Part shown: in pieces, positions 1 to 13,648 of the stretch
Position numbering within the stretch: the stretch's first letter is position 1
Layout of the letters: every line of letters starts with the position of its first letter
DNA from: Serpula lacrymans var. lacrymans S7.9
Taxonomy: Eukaryota; Basidiomycota; Agaricomycetes; Boletales; Serpulaceae
Assembly: GCF_000218685.1 (NCBI RefSeq)
Contig: NW_006763295.1
Location: 1,029,893 to 1,093,892 of the forward strand
Length of the DNA: 64,000 nucleotides
Direction of reading: 5' to 3'
Translations under genes and position numbers: made by a program
Notes under the pieces: generated by a model
What the model saw: the letters and a program-made list of their open reading frames with translations, nothing else
The model's database searches: none
What the model was told of the DNA's origin: nothing

Positions 1-984
1 TCGTCTTCCCTCCCTCCCTTCCGGACCCAGGCCTTTCAGCACTCCCACCACCCCCCCGGGCGCGCCGTTCGGCATTTCGCCGCCTTTTTCCGCCTCAGCC
101 CCTCGCCGAACCTTCAGCGTCGAGGAGGAAACTCGAGTCCCCCCAGCGCTCTCCCCAGCGGAAGTGGCAGCGCGTCAGCCGCACACCAGCTAGATGCCTT
201 CGACGCCTTCTACCCCTCTTCAACGCCAACAGACCCAGACCCCCTCTCGCTCTACTTCCCCCCTCCCTCCGAGGCCCCGTCCCCCGTCCCAGATCCTCAC
301 AGCGCCGCCTACGCCGCTGCGCGGTCTTTTGTGGGCGTGGGCGGCGATGCGGGGGTGGGTGGGCATATTGGTGTGCCTACGCACGGACATGTCCAGGGAC
401 GCGGACCTTGGCACGGACAGGGGCACGGGCACGGGTATAATGCGAACGGACACGGATACCCCCACACCCAAATCCAAACCCACCACGCCCACCCCCCGAC
501 CCCCGTCGCCCCCCTCAACCTGAACACGACCCTCGAAGGCACCCTCAGCAGCCTGCGCGAGTCCATCTCCGCCCTCTCCGCCTCCCTCGACTCCCTCTCC
601 CGCCGGAACGAGATCGCGCTGACGAACGAGGCGATGCGGACGAACGAGGACGTGGCGTCCCTGCGGTACGGCATGCATGGGATTCGGGTGCAGGTGGGTG
701 TGGCGTTTTTTTTTTTTGTTTTTTTGCGTGTGCTGGTTTTGTGTTTTGTGTTTTGTGTTTGGTTGTGAATGACGGTGTTCTGAACGACGGGGGCTGATAC
801 TCGTGCGCTCTTTTTCTAGGTACACCGGATCATGATGGACCGAAATGCACAAGTGACGGGGAGAATGGGCGAGCTCTCCCTTCCTCCTCCTCCTCCTCCT
901 CCTTCTTCTTCTTCGGGACCACACCACCCCCCCATGCTCTCCCCCCCCGTCCCATTCCCCAGCCCAGCCGGCACCAAACTCTAG
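1..984 (+). CDS. 3' end of an unrecognised coiled-coil protein (partial)
   Basis: Exons 1..693 and 820..984; the gene begins left of the window. Frame 1 is open from base 1. It encodes a low-complexity Pro/Ser/Gly-rich stretch, then a His-Gly-rich stretch (several GHG and HGQ units near bases 385-470). A helical segment of about 60 residues follows, rich in Leu, Ser, Asn and Glu with no proline, which looks like a coiled coil. A 126-nt intron (gtgggt...ctag) interrupts the helix. The last exon continues it, runs through a poly-Pro/poly-Ser patch made of CCT/TCT repeats, and ends at TAG 982-984. The helix followed by a disordered tail suggests a regulatory or scaffold protein, but I recognise no family and assign no function. 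Confidence is good for the reading frame and low for identity. Confidence 0.6.
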
Positions 985-2709
985 CCCCTCGCGACGACGA
1001 CGACGACGGCATCGAAACACACGCGTCTGTATCCCTCCCCCTATCTCTCGTGGCATTCCATATTCCATGATGGCTCGTTCATAAACCCCCCAGCGGCCCG
1101 CACGGTAGGGGGTGGGGGCGGGTGGGGCAGGGCCGGCATCTTACCCGCTCGTCGAACATGCGCTCGAGCGCGGAGGCGTCGACTCAGCGGGGGTCTCATC
1201 TTTCGTTCGCCGGATGGGGAAGAGCTACCAAAGGTGTACTCAAGATGTACTCAAGGTTGCATCCTGCATCCGTATCCGTATCCGCATCTGTGTTTGAATG
1301 TAGCAGTATAGTAGACTCATCAAGGAGAGAGACCGTCGTTCCGTGATTGAGATTTGATATCGATGAACGAAGATGATCGATGCGTCGAGTACCATAGCCT
1401 CAAACCGATTCACGTCTCAGCACCACCCCACATCGCACTCTCACTCCCTATTTCCACCCCTCGTATTTCACGCTTTCGCGCCCAAAACGCAACACCACGC
1501 AAACGAAATAAAAAAATTTCATTTTCTCAATATTTCACAAAAAGAGAGAGTGTGTGTGGGAGAGAGAGGGGGGGACGGAATATTAAAACTACAAATAGCT
1601 TATCAACAGATTTTTTTCCAGTGTCGCACCGATTGACACCGAGAGATAGATAGATAAAAAATGACTAAGAGTGGAAAGAACGAAAACGAAAAACATGATC
1701 TGAAAATATAAACTGAACAAGGAAAGAAAACGGGGGACGGCGAACGGCGAAAGGGGAAGCGGGGGAAAGGAGAACGGGGGACGTAAGGGTAAGTGAAGGG
1801 GCGAAGGGAGACCAGGAAAGCACGCGAAAAACCGTACGTACGTATAACGAGGACACGACGAAATGATAAAACCGAGGATGAGGGAATGAATGAACGGAGG
1901 GACATGTTTTGGGATGGACATGGTCGTTGGATTGTGTGAGAGGTATGAACGAGGGAGGGAGGGACGCCTCGAGGGACCGTTAACGACGACGACGGATGAC
2001 AGGACTGACTTCAAGTAGCAGTATGTCTGATAGTCTGATAGCGATGTCGGTGCAGCGCGGTACGGATTCGAGGGTTATGGATGATCTCCAAGACCGAGAC
2101 GAATGATCGAACGGATCGAGGGGAGACTGGGAGGGACTATATTTAAAGCTTGAAATATCTAACTCATAATAAAAGATATAAAAACGAGATAACACATGTA
2201 TAGAACCTGACGTATGCTTTCAAGGATCAAAAGAAAATTGTACGATATCTACACACCAACCATCGTCCCATCATCGACAGGTTTAGATGGCGCGGGGGGG
2301 GGGGAAGCTAATTGCACACTTTTGCACATGTTGGACTGTAGTGGGGTGAAAAAATATGTATGGAAGAGATTCAAGCATAATAAAAAAATAAAGAAGCCTT
2401 TTTTTTTGCAATGACCAAGCCTTTGACAAAAGTTGCACGCCATTCACTGAAACCTGAAAAATCAAAATTCAGAAAATGAAATCACGAAAGCGAAAAAAGC
2501 GACAAGGCAGAGAGGGAAAAAAAACAGTGATAATCTGGTGATAATAATAAAAAAAAGCCAGCTCAACCTCTCCTTCAAAACACGACGAAGACGAAGAAAA
2601 ACATCAAACATCACATCAACGACGACAACAATCAGCTAAAAACAGCAAAAAAAAAAAAAGAAAAAAAAAAAAAAAAAAGAACAGACAGTGATGTCACCTA
2701 TCCACCTAT
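985..2709. other. gene-free interval, low-complexity
   Basis: No reading frame here has good codon structure or splice sites. It holds the likely 3' flanks of the left partial gene and of the homeobox gene, which ends at 2710. Visible content: a degenerate TCCGTA hexamer run near 1265-1290, a GA-rich block at 1540-1580, an 11-G run at 2294-2304, and two A tracts (13 and 18 nt) at 2647-2678 separated by one G. Confidence 0.6.
2647..2678. repeat. double poly-A tract
   Basis: Thirteen A, one G, then eighteen A. It lies about 30 bases beyond the stop codon of the minus-strand homeobox gene, so on the transcribed strand it is a long T tract just after the coding end. It could be a nucleosome-free or 3'-end element; this is inference. 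Confidence 0.6.
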
Positions 2710-5138
2710 TCACGCATAGTCGCGAAACCCCTCTATGCCTGACACACCCGCAGACACAGACACAGACGGACCATAGTCGACCCCTTGCGTCATCCTCATC
2801 ATCTCAGAATGGTCTTGCGGGTGCGGCGTGAATGAGCCTGTGAGTGGGTATTGCACCACGTCGCCCGTCGTCGTCGTTCCACCTCCACCGTACGTCTGCC
2901 CATGCCCAAACTCGCTCATCCCGCCCTCATACCGATACTTTCCCGATCCCTCCATCTGGACCGGGGCTATCGACTCTACGATCGCCGCCGCCGAAGCAGA
3001 CGCGGACGACGAAGAGGACGACGAGGAGGAAGAAGGCGGTGGAGGTTGAGACGATGGGAAGACGCCCATCCTGTCAATAACGGAGCCTTGCACGTAAATC
3101 TGGGGGATATTCGCTTCCTGCATGTGCCCATGCGTCGTCGGGTTGATATCAGACACGGAAGCGTCAGAGGCGCCCATGTACGTTGTGCCTACCATCGGGT
3201 CTGGCGGGACCTGGAAATACACAAGCGTGTCGTTAGCCTCGTCATCGATATCGAAATCCAAAAAAGAAGAGGAGGAAGTTCGATTTTGACTCACACTTGA
3301 ATAATACAAACTACTCGCTCCCTCTGGTTCATGCCCCTGTCCCTGTCCTTGTCCCTGCTGTCCCCGGGGACTGCCGCCCGGACCACTCGTCGGCGATGAA
3401 TACCCAGTAGCAGAAAGCCGCCTTGGGTCGTTGGCGTGGTCTTGGGAGCGGGAGTAGGCGAGGGAGGAGCCTGCTGATAGATGAGATTCGTTGAGTGAGC
3501 CTTGGCTCGAGCGGTTGCTCATGTTTAGACTCGACATTCCGAGCTCGATGTAGTTACTACGGGGCGAATAAGAGCGAGGGGTGTCAGCATCATCTCCGAG
3601 GAAAACGAGGTATCAAACGAAGCCAAGCAACGAACTACGAAGAAACGAACGTAGAAACGAAAAAGCAATCAAGCAAACGCAACGCACCAAGATCCCCGTC
3701 TCACATTCGGATCATAACACCCCGGATCCACACTGCCCACATCCGAATAGAACGCGCTCGTATTACTCGACTCACTCCCCGCCACCGACGCTATCGAGCT
3801 AAAGCGCGACAAGCCTCCATGAGACGTCGACGTCACGTCGTCTTCGTCTCGGTCGTCCGCGGGGAAGGACCACTGCTGCAGTCGGGAAATGTCGGACGAG
3901 TACATCTCTCCTCCGCCACCGCCGCCGTCAAGCTCGCCCGGACAGGGAGAGGTGGCAGATGGAGAAGAGGGGTTGCCGAAGAGTAGCCTGGTGATGGAAG
4001 AAGGGCCTGGAATCGGAGAAGACACGGTGCGCTGAGGGACGAACTGTCTGTTGTCCGAGAACCGACGAGCGGAGACGTGCGAGGCGTACATACTCGCGTC
4101 GGACGCGCGCGGCGGGCGAGGGGGCACAAACACGTGAGGCATCGACGCGCGATGCGCCAGACCCGGTCGGTTGGGCGTGAACGGCACAGCGATGTGCGTC
4201 CCGCCGTTGCGTATCGGGCCCACCGTCGCCTCGCGCGCCATGGGCTGCAGGCTCTGGGAAGGAGAGGAGAGAGGCGAGTGGGTGTACAGCGCTTCGTTCT
4301 TCTCTTTCGCAACCCGTGCAAAGGGGTGGTGCATCAGTCTGTAGAGGCTCGTGTCCATCGACTTTCGCCGGCCCATGCTGTCGATGGACGGTGGGATGTG
4401 GCTTCCGTTGGCGAAGGACTGGGAGCGGGTGATGACGGGCAACGAGCCCCGACGTATGCTTAGCAGCTGTTCATCCTGTGATTCTTCTGGTATCGTTTGA
4501 CGAACGGGATGAGAGATGAGGTCTGTGGCTGTGGGAGAGCTGTGCCACGAAGGAGGTGCAGAATCAGGAGCGAGCTGGGCGGGTGCGTCGGGAGCAGGAC
4601 TGGATGGCACTGAAGGAGGGAATTCTGGCGTCTGAGTGGGTTGCGGGTCGTAGTGGTCGTCTACGGCAGGCGAAGGGACTTCTGTCGCCGTCGAGGAACT
4701 GGAAGATTCGTGGATGGGAGAGATATCCCTGGGCGACGAGCTGTTTTGTGAGAAATGGGTGGCGGCAGGGCTTGTGCTGGCATGGGCTTGGACTCGCTTC
4801 AGCTGCTGTTTCTCCTTTGCCCGTCTGGACTACATAAGAAAGAGAAGGATGGAAAAAGGGCGAAAAAAAAGTACCTGTTTTGAAACCAGACCTAGTCACG
4901 CGAAGCGTCAGAAGGGGTCAAAGAAGAGAAAAAAGGGCAAACGGACCTGTACGCCTCTGGGAGTCATGTCGAGCTGAGTGGCTAGGGCCTTGCGCAGAGC
5001 TGCATTCGGTTTTGTATCTTTGCGAAAGACGTCTTCGAGGACCTTGAGCTGAGGACGGGTGGTTCTTTTGCGGTGTTTGACCTCGTTGGGAATGTAAGTG
5101 AAAAAGGTGCGAATGTCGGCAGCAGAAGAAGAATCCAT
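2710..5138 (-). CDS. homeobox transcription factor (non-TALE homeodomain)
   Basis: Exons 4947..5138, 4875..4891, 3688..4824, 3295..3556 and 2710..3210; 702 residues. A homeodomain lies at about residues 20-80. It starts HRKRTTRPQL and its recognition helix reads VWFQNRRAKEK, which is the non-TALE form. The 17-nt second exon carries VWFQN plus part of the next Arg. The rest is disordered and rich in Ser, Pro, Gly and Gln, as in fungal regulators. The start chosen gives MDSSSAADIRT; an in-frame ATG at 5327 would add 63 residues, but that stretch is pyrimidine-rich and looks like 5' leader. The last intron (3211-3294, 84 nt) is in frame without a stop, so retaining it would give a 28-residue longer isoform. 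Homeodomain proteins of this kind act in mushroom development, but the target genes cannot be read from sequence. Confidence is high for the domain and moderate for the start. Confidence 0.88.
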
Positions 5139-5830
5139 AGATGAGGGATAAATGTTGGATAGCAGAGAGGATGAGGGGAACCTGTTGTTTTGTGAATAGG
5201 GGGAGGGGGGAAGAGGGAGTTGGGAGGGATGGGAAGGGAGGTAAGGGACGCGGTACAACGCGGAATTTGGATGTAGGATTTGCGTGTGAGATGAAGGAGC
5301 GTGTTGGGAAGACCTGCGAAAGTCCATATAGTAGGAGAAAGAAAAAAGATGTGGGAGCGGGGGTTTGTGCAGTGTTCAGCACATGTATGGTTGGGGGGGT
5401 TGCAGGTTTTAAGAGAGGCAGGGCGAGGAGGAGCCACCAACGGACACGGTGGCTGTGACGACTACAGCACCCGTCGTCGTCAGGTCGAAATGTCGAAGAA
5501 GAGGATGTGGGACGGGGATGGCGACGAGGACGAGGGCAACGAGGAGGAGGACAGGGAGGGGATGGGGACGAAAGGGAGAGGGAGAGGGAGTATTTGAATG
5601 GACGGACACGTAAGAAGGATCACAGTGACGATCTCGTCGTTATCTTCTCTGCAAGCTCAAGCCCAGTGCGGGGATCATCACTCCGAGCCTAGCCTTTTTC
5701 ATATATCACAACCCTGCAAATCAACACTAGCTACTCAACAAAATATAAAATGTACCGTCCCTATAGAGATTATATGTTATAGCAACAAATGTCCCAAGAA
5801 TCCTACAATCCCCACTCATATTCACTTTTC
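5139..5830. promoter_or_regulatory. intergenic: leader and promoter region of the homeobox gene
   Basis: No supportable gene. Bases 5150-5300 are strongly purine-rich on the plus strand, so pyrimidine-rich on the transcribed strand of the homeobox gene. CT-rich leaders are common upstream of fungal start codons. The remainder (5600-5830) is the 3' flank of Wee1. Confidence 0.4.
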
Positions 5831-8800
5831 TCATATACTCTCGTCCATCGCCATATCCTCACAACCAACCCTCGCCCCAAGAATCTCCTCCAGAAACCCA
5901 CTCCCCACGCCTGCCAACGGCGACGCTGCAAACACAGACGTCCCCATTACCTTGGCCTCCATATACGTGCGCTCCATCACCCCTCGAGCCCTCGATACCA
6001 CTCCATGCCCACACACTCCCTCAATCTCAATCCGATCCCCCGGCTCCGTTCGCATCATCCTCTTGATCAACTCAAACAGCTCCGGGCTCCCGTCCAGATC
6101 AACCAGACTAAAATCCTCTTGTCGTAATCGGTGCCACGCCTCGCCCCTACACAATTAATTTTCATTAGTCTCTCCAAAACTTTCCTCTTGCCGACGGTGC
6201 CGAATTCAATTCAACACAACCGGGAGAAAAAAAATACTCACTGATCAGGTACCACAATGTTAGTAGCCGTTTCCAACATCGTCATACCAAAGCTATATTT
6301 CGGAAAAAAAAAAATTATAATCAGTCACAGGTCAGCAGACGCCGCTCCCTCCAAGACATACCTGAACATGTCGGCAGCCTTGCCGTACTTCCCCTGAAGC
6401 ACTTCACGAGCCAAGTACACCTTGTCACCCTCCCTCTCAAATCCACCCACCCCCACTCCCATCCCATGGCCCCCGCTCTTCACCCTCGGCCACACAGATC
6501 CCATCCCAAAGTCTCCAATCTTGAACCGCCCTTCCCCAGTCACAAATATGTTCGCAGGCTTAAAGTCAAGATGGATAACCCCTGAGTCATGAATAAACCT
6601 CAGGCCCTGAATTTGCAATCAGCATCATCCCTGAACTCTCTCCAGGCTAATCCCACTCACATTACTCAAATCCACCATGATTTTCCACACCCTCGCCTCG
6701 TCCAACCGGGGAAACACCCTGCCATACTCCCACAGGAATCGCGCAAAGTTTCCCAGTTCGCACAGTTCAGTCCGGATGTACAGTGCCTCGTCCTGTTCCC
6801 AGCTATCGATATACGCCAGTACGTTGGGATGTTGCCCTTGTGAGCTATTTGCGTCGGCCGCCGCTGCCTGAGCGAGATGTTGCAAGACATCCACTTCTTC
6901 CCGCAGTCGTAGTCTGTTTCAAGTAACGAGGGTCAGCCTTCTCTCATATCAATCGCGTGATCGCCAGGGTAACTTACCGGTGTCGCGAGCCTTCAAACCT
7001 TTTCGACTTCTTGACAGCATACACTTCATTCATAGGCCCGTTCTTCCCTCGCACCTTCATCACCTTGCCAAACTCACCGCTCCCTACTTGCTCAATCTCC
7101 ACAAACTCCCTCTCAAACCGACCAGCCCGATCATGCTCCGAAGCCACGTCGTCTCGTCTTATCAGAGGAGACCCAGGAGGCCGCTTAATGGAGCCGGGCG
7201 CAGGCAACGTCCGCGACGCCATCGTTGGAGAGTTTAGCGTGACGACAGAGCTGTTGGATGACGATCGAGAGAACGTGTTCTTGGCACTCTTAGCAGGGGA
7301 CAACTGAGATGGAATGCGAGGTGGTGGAAGGTTCCAGTCTAATTAACGTATTTCATTAGTAACTATCCCTTAAAAAAGTGACGAATGAAATTACCTTTAC
7401 GACCGGTAGGCGTACCCATTGATACTTCACTACCGCTGGAAAATGCACCACTGCTACTCCGGCGCATCAACCATCGCGTTCGAGACACCGGGCCAGAAGG
7501 CCCATTAAACGAAGGCGGCCGACCAAGTCCAAGTCCCTCGTATTTACTCTCCTTCCTCGAACTCGGACTATTCTCCTGCTCCTCATCCGTATCCGAATCA
7601 TTAAACCCCATCTTCCCCCTCTTGGGCCCAAGCGCCGACAACGCCGCCGGCAAACTCTTCCTGGGCCCATTCTTCGATTTCCCAGCAGGAGCAAGGTCGA
7701 GCCCAAAGTTGAACCCCACCTTCGCAGCCACGGCACTCTGCCAGGGTCGGTTCCCCGCCAAGTGGCTCGTCTTCATCTTCTTCACAGGCGTTCCGGGGGG
7801 CTTCTTGTTTTCCTCCGCAGAGACTTTCCCGCCTGCGGCGAGTGTGCGGAGGATGAAGGCGTCCACGTCCACGCCGTCTTCTCTCGGACGGCCAAAACTT
7901 CGGTCGCAGTCGTCCCATCCGTCGACGACGACTGCACCTGGCCAGCCCGACGTAGCACCAGGTGCAACTCCAGGCGTGACCAGATCATCATTCGCATCAG
8001 AGTATATCGAGCTCACGCTCGTCGATGCTCTAGGCATAGCGGCCAAAAAATCACTGCCAGTTCCCATGTCCTCATCGTCAGTGAGAACCACGCCTGAATC
8101 TCGAGGTTTGAATTTAGTAGCCAACGTCTCCCTCTTCGATCTCGGCGAAGGCGTGCCTTCCGTCACACTAAACACAAATGAAGAATCTGGCGGTCCGCCA
8201 GATTCGAACATCGTCATCTCGTCATCGTCCGTATCCTCCTCCCTGCGAGGCAAAGATGCTGGAGAAGAATTTGGCGAAAAAGAGTCTAGCGTCGACGAAC
8301 GGAGCGTCCATGGTAGAGGAGATAGACTCGCGCTTCCAGGTCCTGCATAACTATGTCGATTCGACATTCGGGGTCGGGAAGAACGTAGCCGTAGAGTAGC
8401 ATGGGGATGTTTAGCCAAACTCAGAATACTAGAGCTAGTGCGAGAACGAAGTTTTCCGGGAGCTGGAGAACTTGGGGTTGGGGGATCTACAGGTGTAATG
8501 GCAGGGCCAAAGAATAACGTTGCCGAGCTGGAGCTAGCTAATCGACTCATGGGAGCTCGTGGTGGGACAGAATCCGATGATCTCGACTGTATAACTGGTG
8601 GGCGTGGACCGCTGCTACCTGTCAGTCGGCGCCGAGGACGAGGCGAACCCGCTTCCGAAGACGACGCTGAGGAATTGCGCGCATGATCTCGCGCGACCGA
8701 AGGGAATGCTACGGCAGCCTTCGCGGTTCTTGGAGGACATGTACGTTGTACAACGGCGGGATCAGGCTGTAAAAATAGTATCAGTTAATCATGACTAAAC

Positions 8801-10018
8801 ACACAGCACTTCTAAATGTCAATTTACCAAAGATGAAGCTGGGGGTGACGGCGTTTGGTGAATGCTCTCCAGTAACTCTAGTGACACCGGCCTTGACCGA
8901 GCGCGACGCTTGATTATATGCCCACCTGGTGAAATGGCTTCTGCTACTTCTTCTTTGCCGTTTCCTCTCTTTACGACGTCGATATTCAAGGGCTTCTTCG
9001 GACTGATTGATCTTGGCTTGCTACGTCCAATCTCCGGTAATCTGTCCAAGAACAGCTCGTCTCCCCTATCGTCCTCATCGTCTCCGACCTCGATTCCAGA
9101 ATCATCATCTTCGAAATCCCACTTCTCTCTCGGGTGATCGATATCACGCAAATTCAATCTCGTCATAGTCTCCGCCTGTCTCTTTACATAAGCCTCCGTC
9201 TCTGCTTTCGTTTGCGGTGTTCGTGCCACGAAGCGAGGGGCAGGAAGCGGTGCGAGACGGTGAAAGGCCATGCCAGAAGAGGTCTCCAGAGTCTTTGACG
9301 CAGATATGGAGAGAGGGGTCGTGGCACGCTGGCGAAGGGGCGTGGAGAAGCTCGTCGTATGAGGCGTTGATTTTCTCTTCGTCCCCACTCCCACTCTAGT
9401 TTCTGAACCGATGCAGGCAGAAGCGGGCGTCTTGAACGCTGATTGAGCGTTTGCCGGTCTAGTCGAGAGGGCGGGGCGAGAGTGGACGCGATGGGCCTGT
9501 TTCACGGGGGTACGCAGAGGCTGTGACGTTGAGGCCGGGAAGAAAGGAGATGAGTGCGGGGCAGACGAGGAAGCCAGAAAAATTCCGCCTTCGTCGTCGT
9601 CGATGGAGATGGGTTGGGGTTTCGACATATGGAGGGGGTAGAGGCGGTGGACGGGGGGCGGGGATCTGAAAGGCGATTGTAAAAAGATGTCATCAGGATC
9701 GCATTGTTCGATGGTGGGAGGGAAAATGACACGTTTTTTGAGGGGGGAAGGGGTTAACATGGGCGAGTCGTAAGAGGGAGGAGCAGAACTTGGATCAGTT
9801 GATAAACGGGGAGGAGTGTGTTGAAGAACGATAGACCGGCAAGACGGGGACATGCTCGAATCGCGTGGTCTTCCTCTTCGAGACACGAAGCCGGATGTGG
9901 GGGTGGTGGCCAGCATTGTCATGGTTGTGGGGAATGGGCTGCGCTCGTCGTGTGGGACGATGGGCGGCGCGTGTTGTCGTCGTCGTCGTCGTCGTGGTCG
10001 ATGTCTAAGGTTGAACAA
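5831..10018 (-). CDS. wee1: Wee1-like mitotic inhibitor kinase
   Basis: Exons 8828..10018, 7395..8766, 6978..7338, 6661..6913, 6362..6606, 6242..6292 and 5831..6146; 1,262 residues. Wee1 kinases phosphorylate the inhibitory tyrosine of Cdk1 and delay mitosis. The kinase domain starts near residue 933: glycine loop GSGEFG (940-945), AVKK Lys964, catalytic loop HLDFKPAN with Asp1073, DFG at 1091-1093, and EGDKVYLAREVLQGKYGKAAD after it. LAREVLQ replaces the common APE; this family varies there (animal Wee1 has LANEVLQ). About 930 N-terminal residues are disordered, rich in Ser, Pro and acidic patches, with many SP/TP sites fitting regulation by CDK. An Arg-rich run at residues 7-14 comes from a CGT/CGA repeat. 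All exon phases agree. I am confident of the family; the first-exon start is the only ATG giving the full frame. Confidence 0.93.
8183..8205. repeat. 11-bp-arm inverted repeat inside wee1
   Basis: GAATCTGGCGG, a single T, then CCGCCAGATTC: a perfect inverted repeat within exon 2 of the kinase gene, where it encodes part of the motif SGGPPDS. It may only reflect codon choice over a palindromic peptide motif. Confidence 0.7.
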
Positions 10019-11654
10019 AGGGGAGGGGTAAATTTACAGCATGAAAGAAAAAAGTAATTTGTTGGGACAAGTGTTTAAGGGCCACCTTTTCAAAAGCGTG
10101 GGATCTCTTTAAACATGATCACGTGAGCGGACGTAGCCGCGGGGGCTGATTTATTTTTTAGATTATTTTTTAGTCTGTTTTTGCCATTTGCTTCCTGTTC
10201 CTCGTCGTCGTGACACGAGGCTACCGAACTCGCTAACCCTCCGTTGCCCTCATCTACCTCCGTTCATTTCCATGACAATATAGCCACTTGATGACGCTGA
10301 AACCTGCCCGAATTCTTGCTCTCTTGCTGACCGACATCTCCACCAGAGGACTTCTCACTGTGCGCAGCTACTCCGCCGCAGCTGTACAAGTACAGTAATT
10401 GGCTACTGATGTCAGTCCATGTAGCGCGTTTCCACCTTGGTACCTGATCTATGTTTACACTGCGAGTTTGCAAACTTGATCACCTCCGCGATTAGCAAAT
10501 ATGCCGGAATGTAAATAGGGATACGTACTCCAAATTAAATTGAGTCTGCTTTCCAAATGGTTGCCGTTCCTCTTGAACACTCGTTGCGCCGTATACACTC
10601 ATTGGACAATGGTTGTCCCGCTCCCACCTACTATTATCACTGACAATGGCATGTCAACCCATTGTGCTCCCAGTCCGGACGACAATTGGAATACGTATAC
10701 CCATTGAAAAAAAAAACGGGAACAAAAAAGAACGTGATATTTGGCGAGGCGAGTCATATCTCCTCCGAAGCCCGGGTTCTCATAGACTTGGCCTGAATTT
10801 GGTTCAACCTCCTGAAACTGTCAGCACAAAGTCTTCCCATCCTTGTGTAAGGTGATCTTATCGGGCGCCTGAAGCCATCGGACGACTAGGCGCAAGTACG
10901 CGCGTTCCGCTGAGCTCGATTGATTCCTACTTCCATGCCACTCACTTCGGACTGGATCAGGCTAGACACGCGTTTCTGAAAGAACTCGTTCCACTGATTT
11001 GCATGGTACGATCTGCCAGGAATCAAGACGACTCCGTATGGTGCGAGGTAATTGCACGACTATTCGGGCAGTTGGAATCACTGGTAAAGGTGAGCGCCCA
11101 ACATAGATCATACAGGATTCTCACCGATATGTACTGCAATGAAGTGACTCGGTTTCATCATAATCATAATCTGATGACATCAGGAGATGGCTTACCACAG
11201 TGCCCCGACCATGCTAAACCAGTAGTGTGCCATGATTGCCATCATTCACTACCATGATTCATGGTGCCCATTACACGTTAGGAAGCATTCATTCCCACCA
11301 CCACTTATATATGGACTCTCGGTATTTCCCCTAATACGCACAGTCTCGAGAGTAGTATAATTCATCTTGGCTTGCAATGTACTTGTGAAATGAATGTCTG
11401 ACCAAATTATACTGACCCGAGGCTCTGGCTCGGAATTGCTCGTTACTGAGAGAGTGGTTACTGACAGAAAGTCCCGTCGGAGCGGGGATAGCACCTCATA
11501 GCACTGGCCACAGCTTCAACTTTTCTCACGATTGCTTGCACGTATACTCTACCACTGTCTGTCACAACACCAACACCAGAGCAACACAGCTCCTGCACAA
11601 GTTTCCCTAAATTATAACCCGTGGCAAAGAATAGGCTCAAAATTTACCAACAAA
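10019..11654. other. intergenic interval between wee1 and HEM2
   Basis: These two genes diverge, so both promoters lie in this 1.6-kb interval. Small open frames are present (for example 10613-10855 and 11003-11257, plus strand). None shows recognisable protein, splice structure or coding bias. No tRNA, repeat array or mobile element is visible. Confidence 0.5.
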
Positions 11655-12964
<1,310 letters not shown>

Positions 12965-13648
12965 AATATAATGAAAAAGAAACGGGGTTATTTGTGGCAC
13001 AATGGGAAATAGATAATGTAGTGAGACAGGGTAACTTCTTTTTGACGCATGTACCACCTTACTCAATTCGTAGGTCACAGGAACACCAATAAAACAACGT
13101 TGATATCCAGCATGACTTGCCAAAACCGTGATCATAATGCAGTTTTTTTTGATGAAGAAGCCATTCGAAACCAAATTTTACTCTTTCTAGACCTCGCCGT
13201 CGACTAATTCGACGACTACATCGATTCTTCTAGAAGTGAATGCTTTGCCCATACTTGCGCATACCAAAGTGGAAGGGGTATATCATCCCTTTATGTCAAG
13301 ATGAAACGCTGGCCTATTGAATGAATCCCGAAACCTGCATAGCGCCGGTGACCGTACAGCATATTTGTTCGTTAAATCAGGACTCGATCCGGGCCTGTGC
13401 TCAATTAAACAGTATAGGCCTACATTCTAAACATGTCGTTAATACAGCCGAGATCATGGGGATTGAGAATTTATATGTCGAAATCCCCAACCCCTGTAAA
13501 TGAAATACCGTACAACACCAGTCACTGCTCAATTGGTTTGCTCGGAGATGAAAGTTGTCGATTAGATATCCACGTGTTCGCATTTTACATCGTAGATCTG
13601 CCACCATCTTGATCCTGATACACTGCCGCGTCTGCCACTATCATCATC
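12965..13648. other. intergenic interval downstream of HEM2
   Basis: This 0.7-kb stretch is AT-rich and has only short open frames. It contains the 3' flank of HEM2 and the promoter of the RING-ankyrin gene. I see no gene, RNA or repeat in it. Confidence 0.5.

Noticed and set aside
220..1068. 282-codon open frame on the minus strand
   Set aside because: It lies antisense to the left partial gene. Its Arg/Gly-rich, repeat-like composition mirrors the GC-rich Pro/Ser coding strand, and it ignores a real intron.
7385..8350. 321-codon open frame on the plus strand
   Set aside because: It is antisense to the GC-rich disordered part of wee1. No domain, and the opposite strand has consistent exons and conserved kinase motifs.
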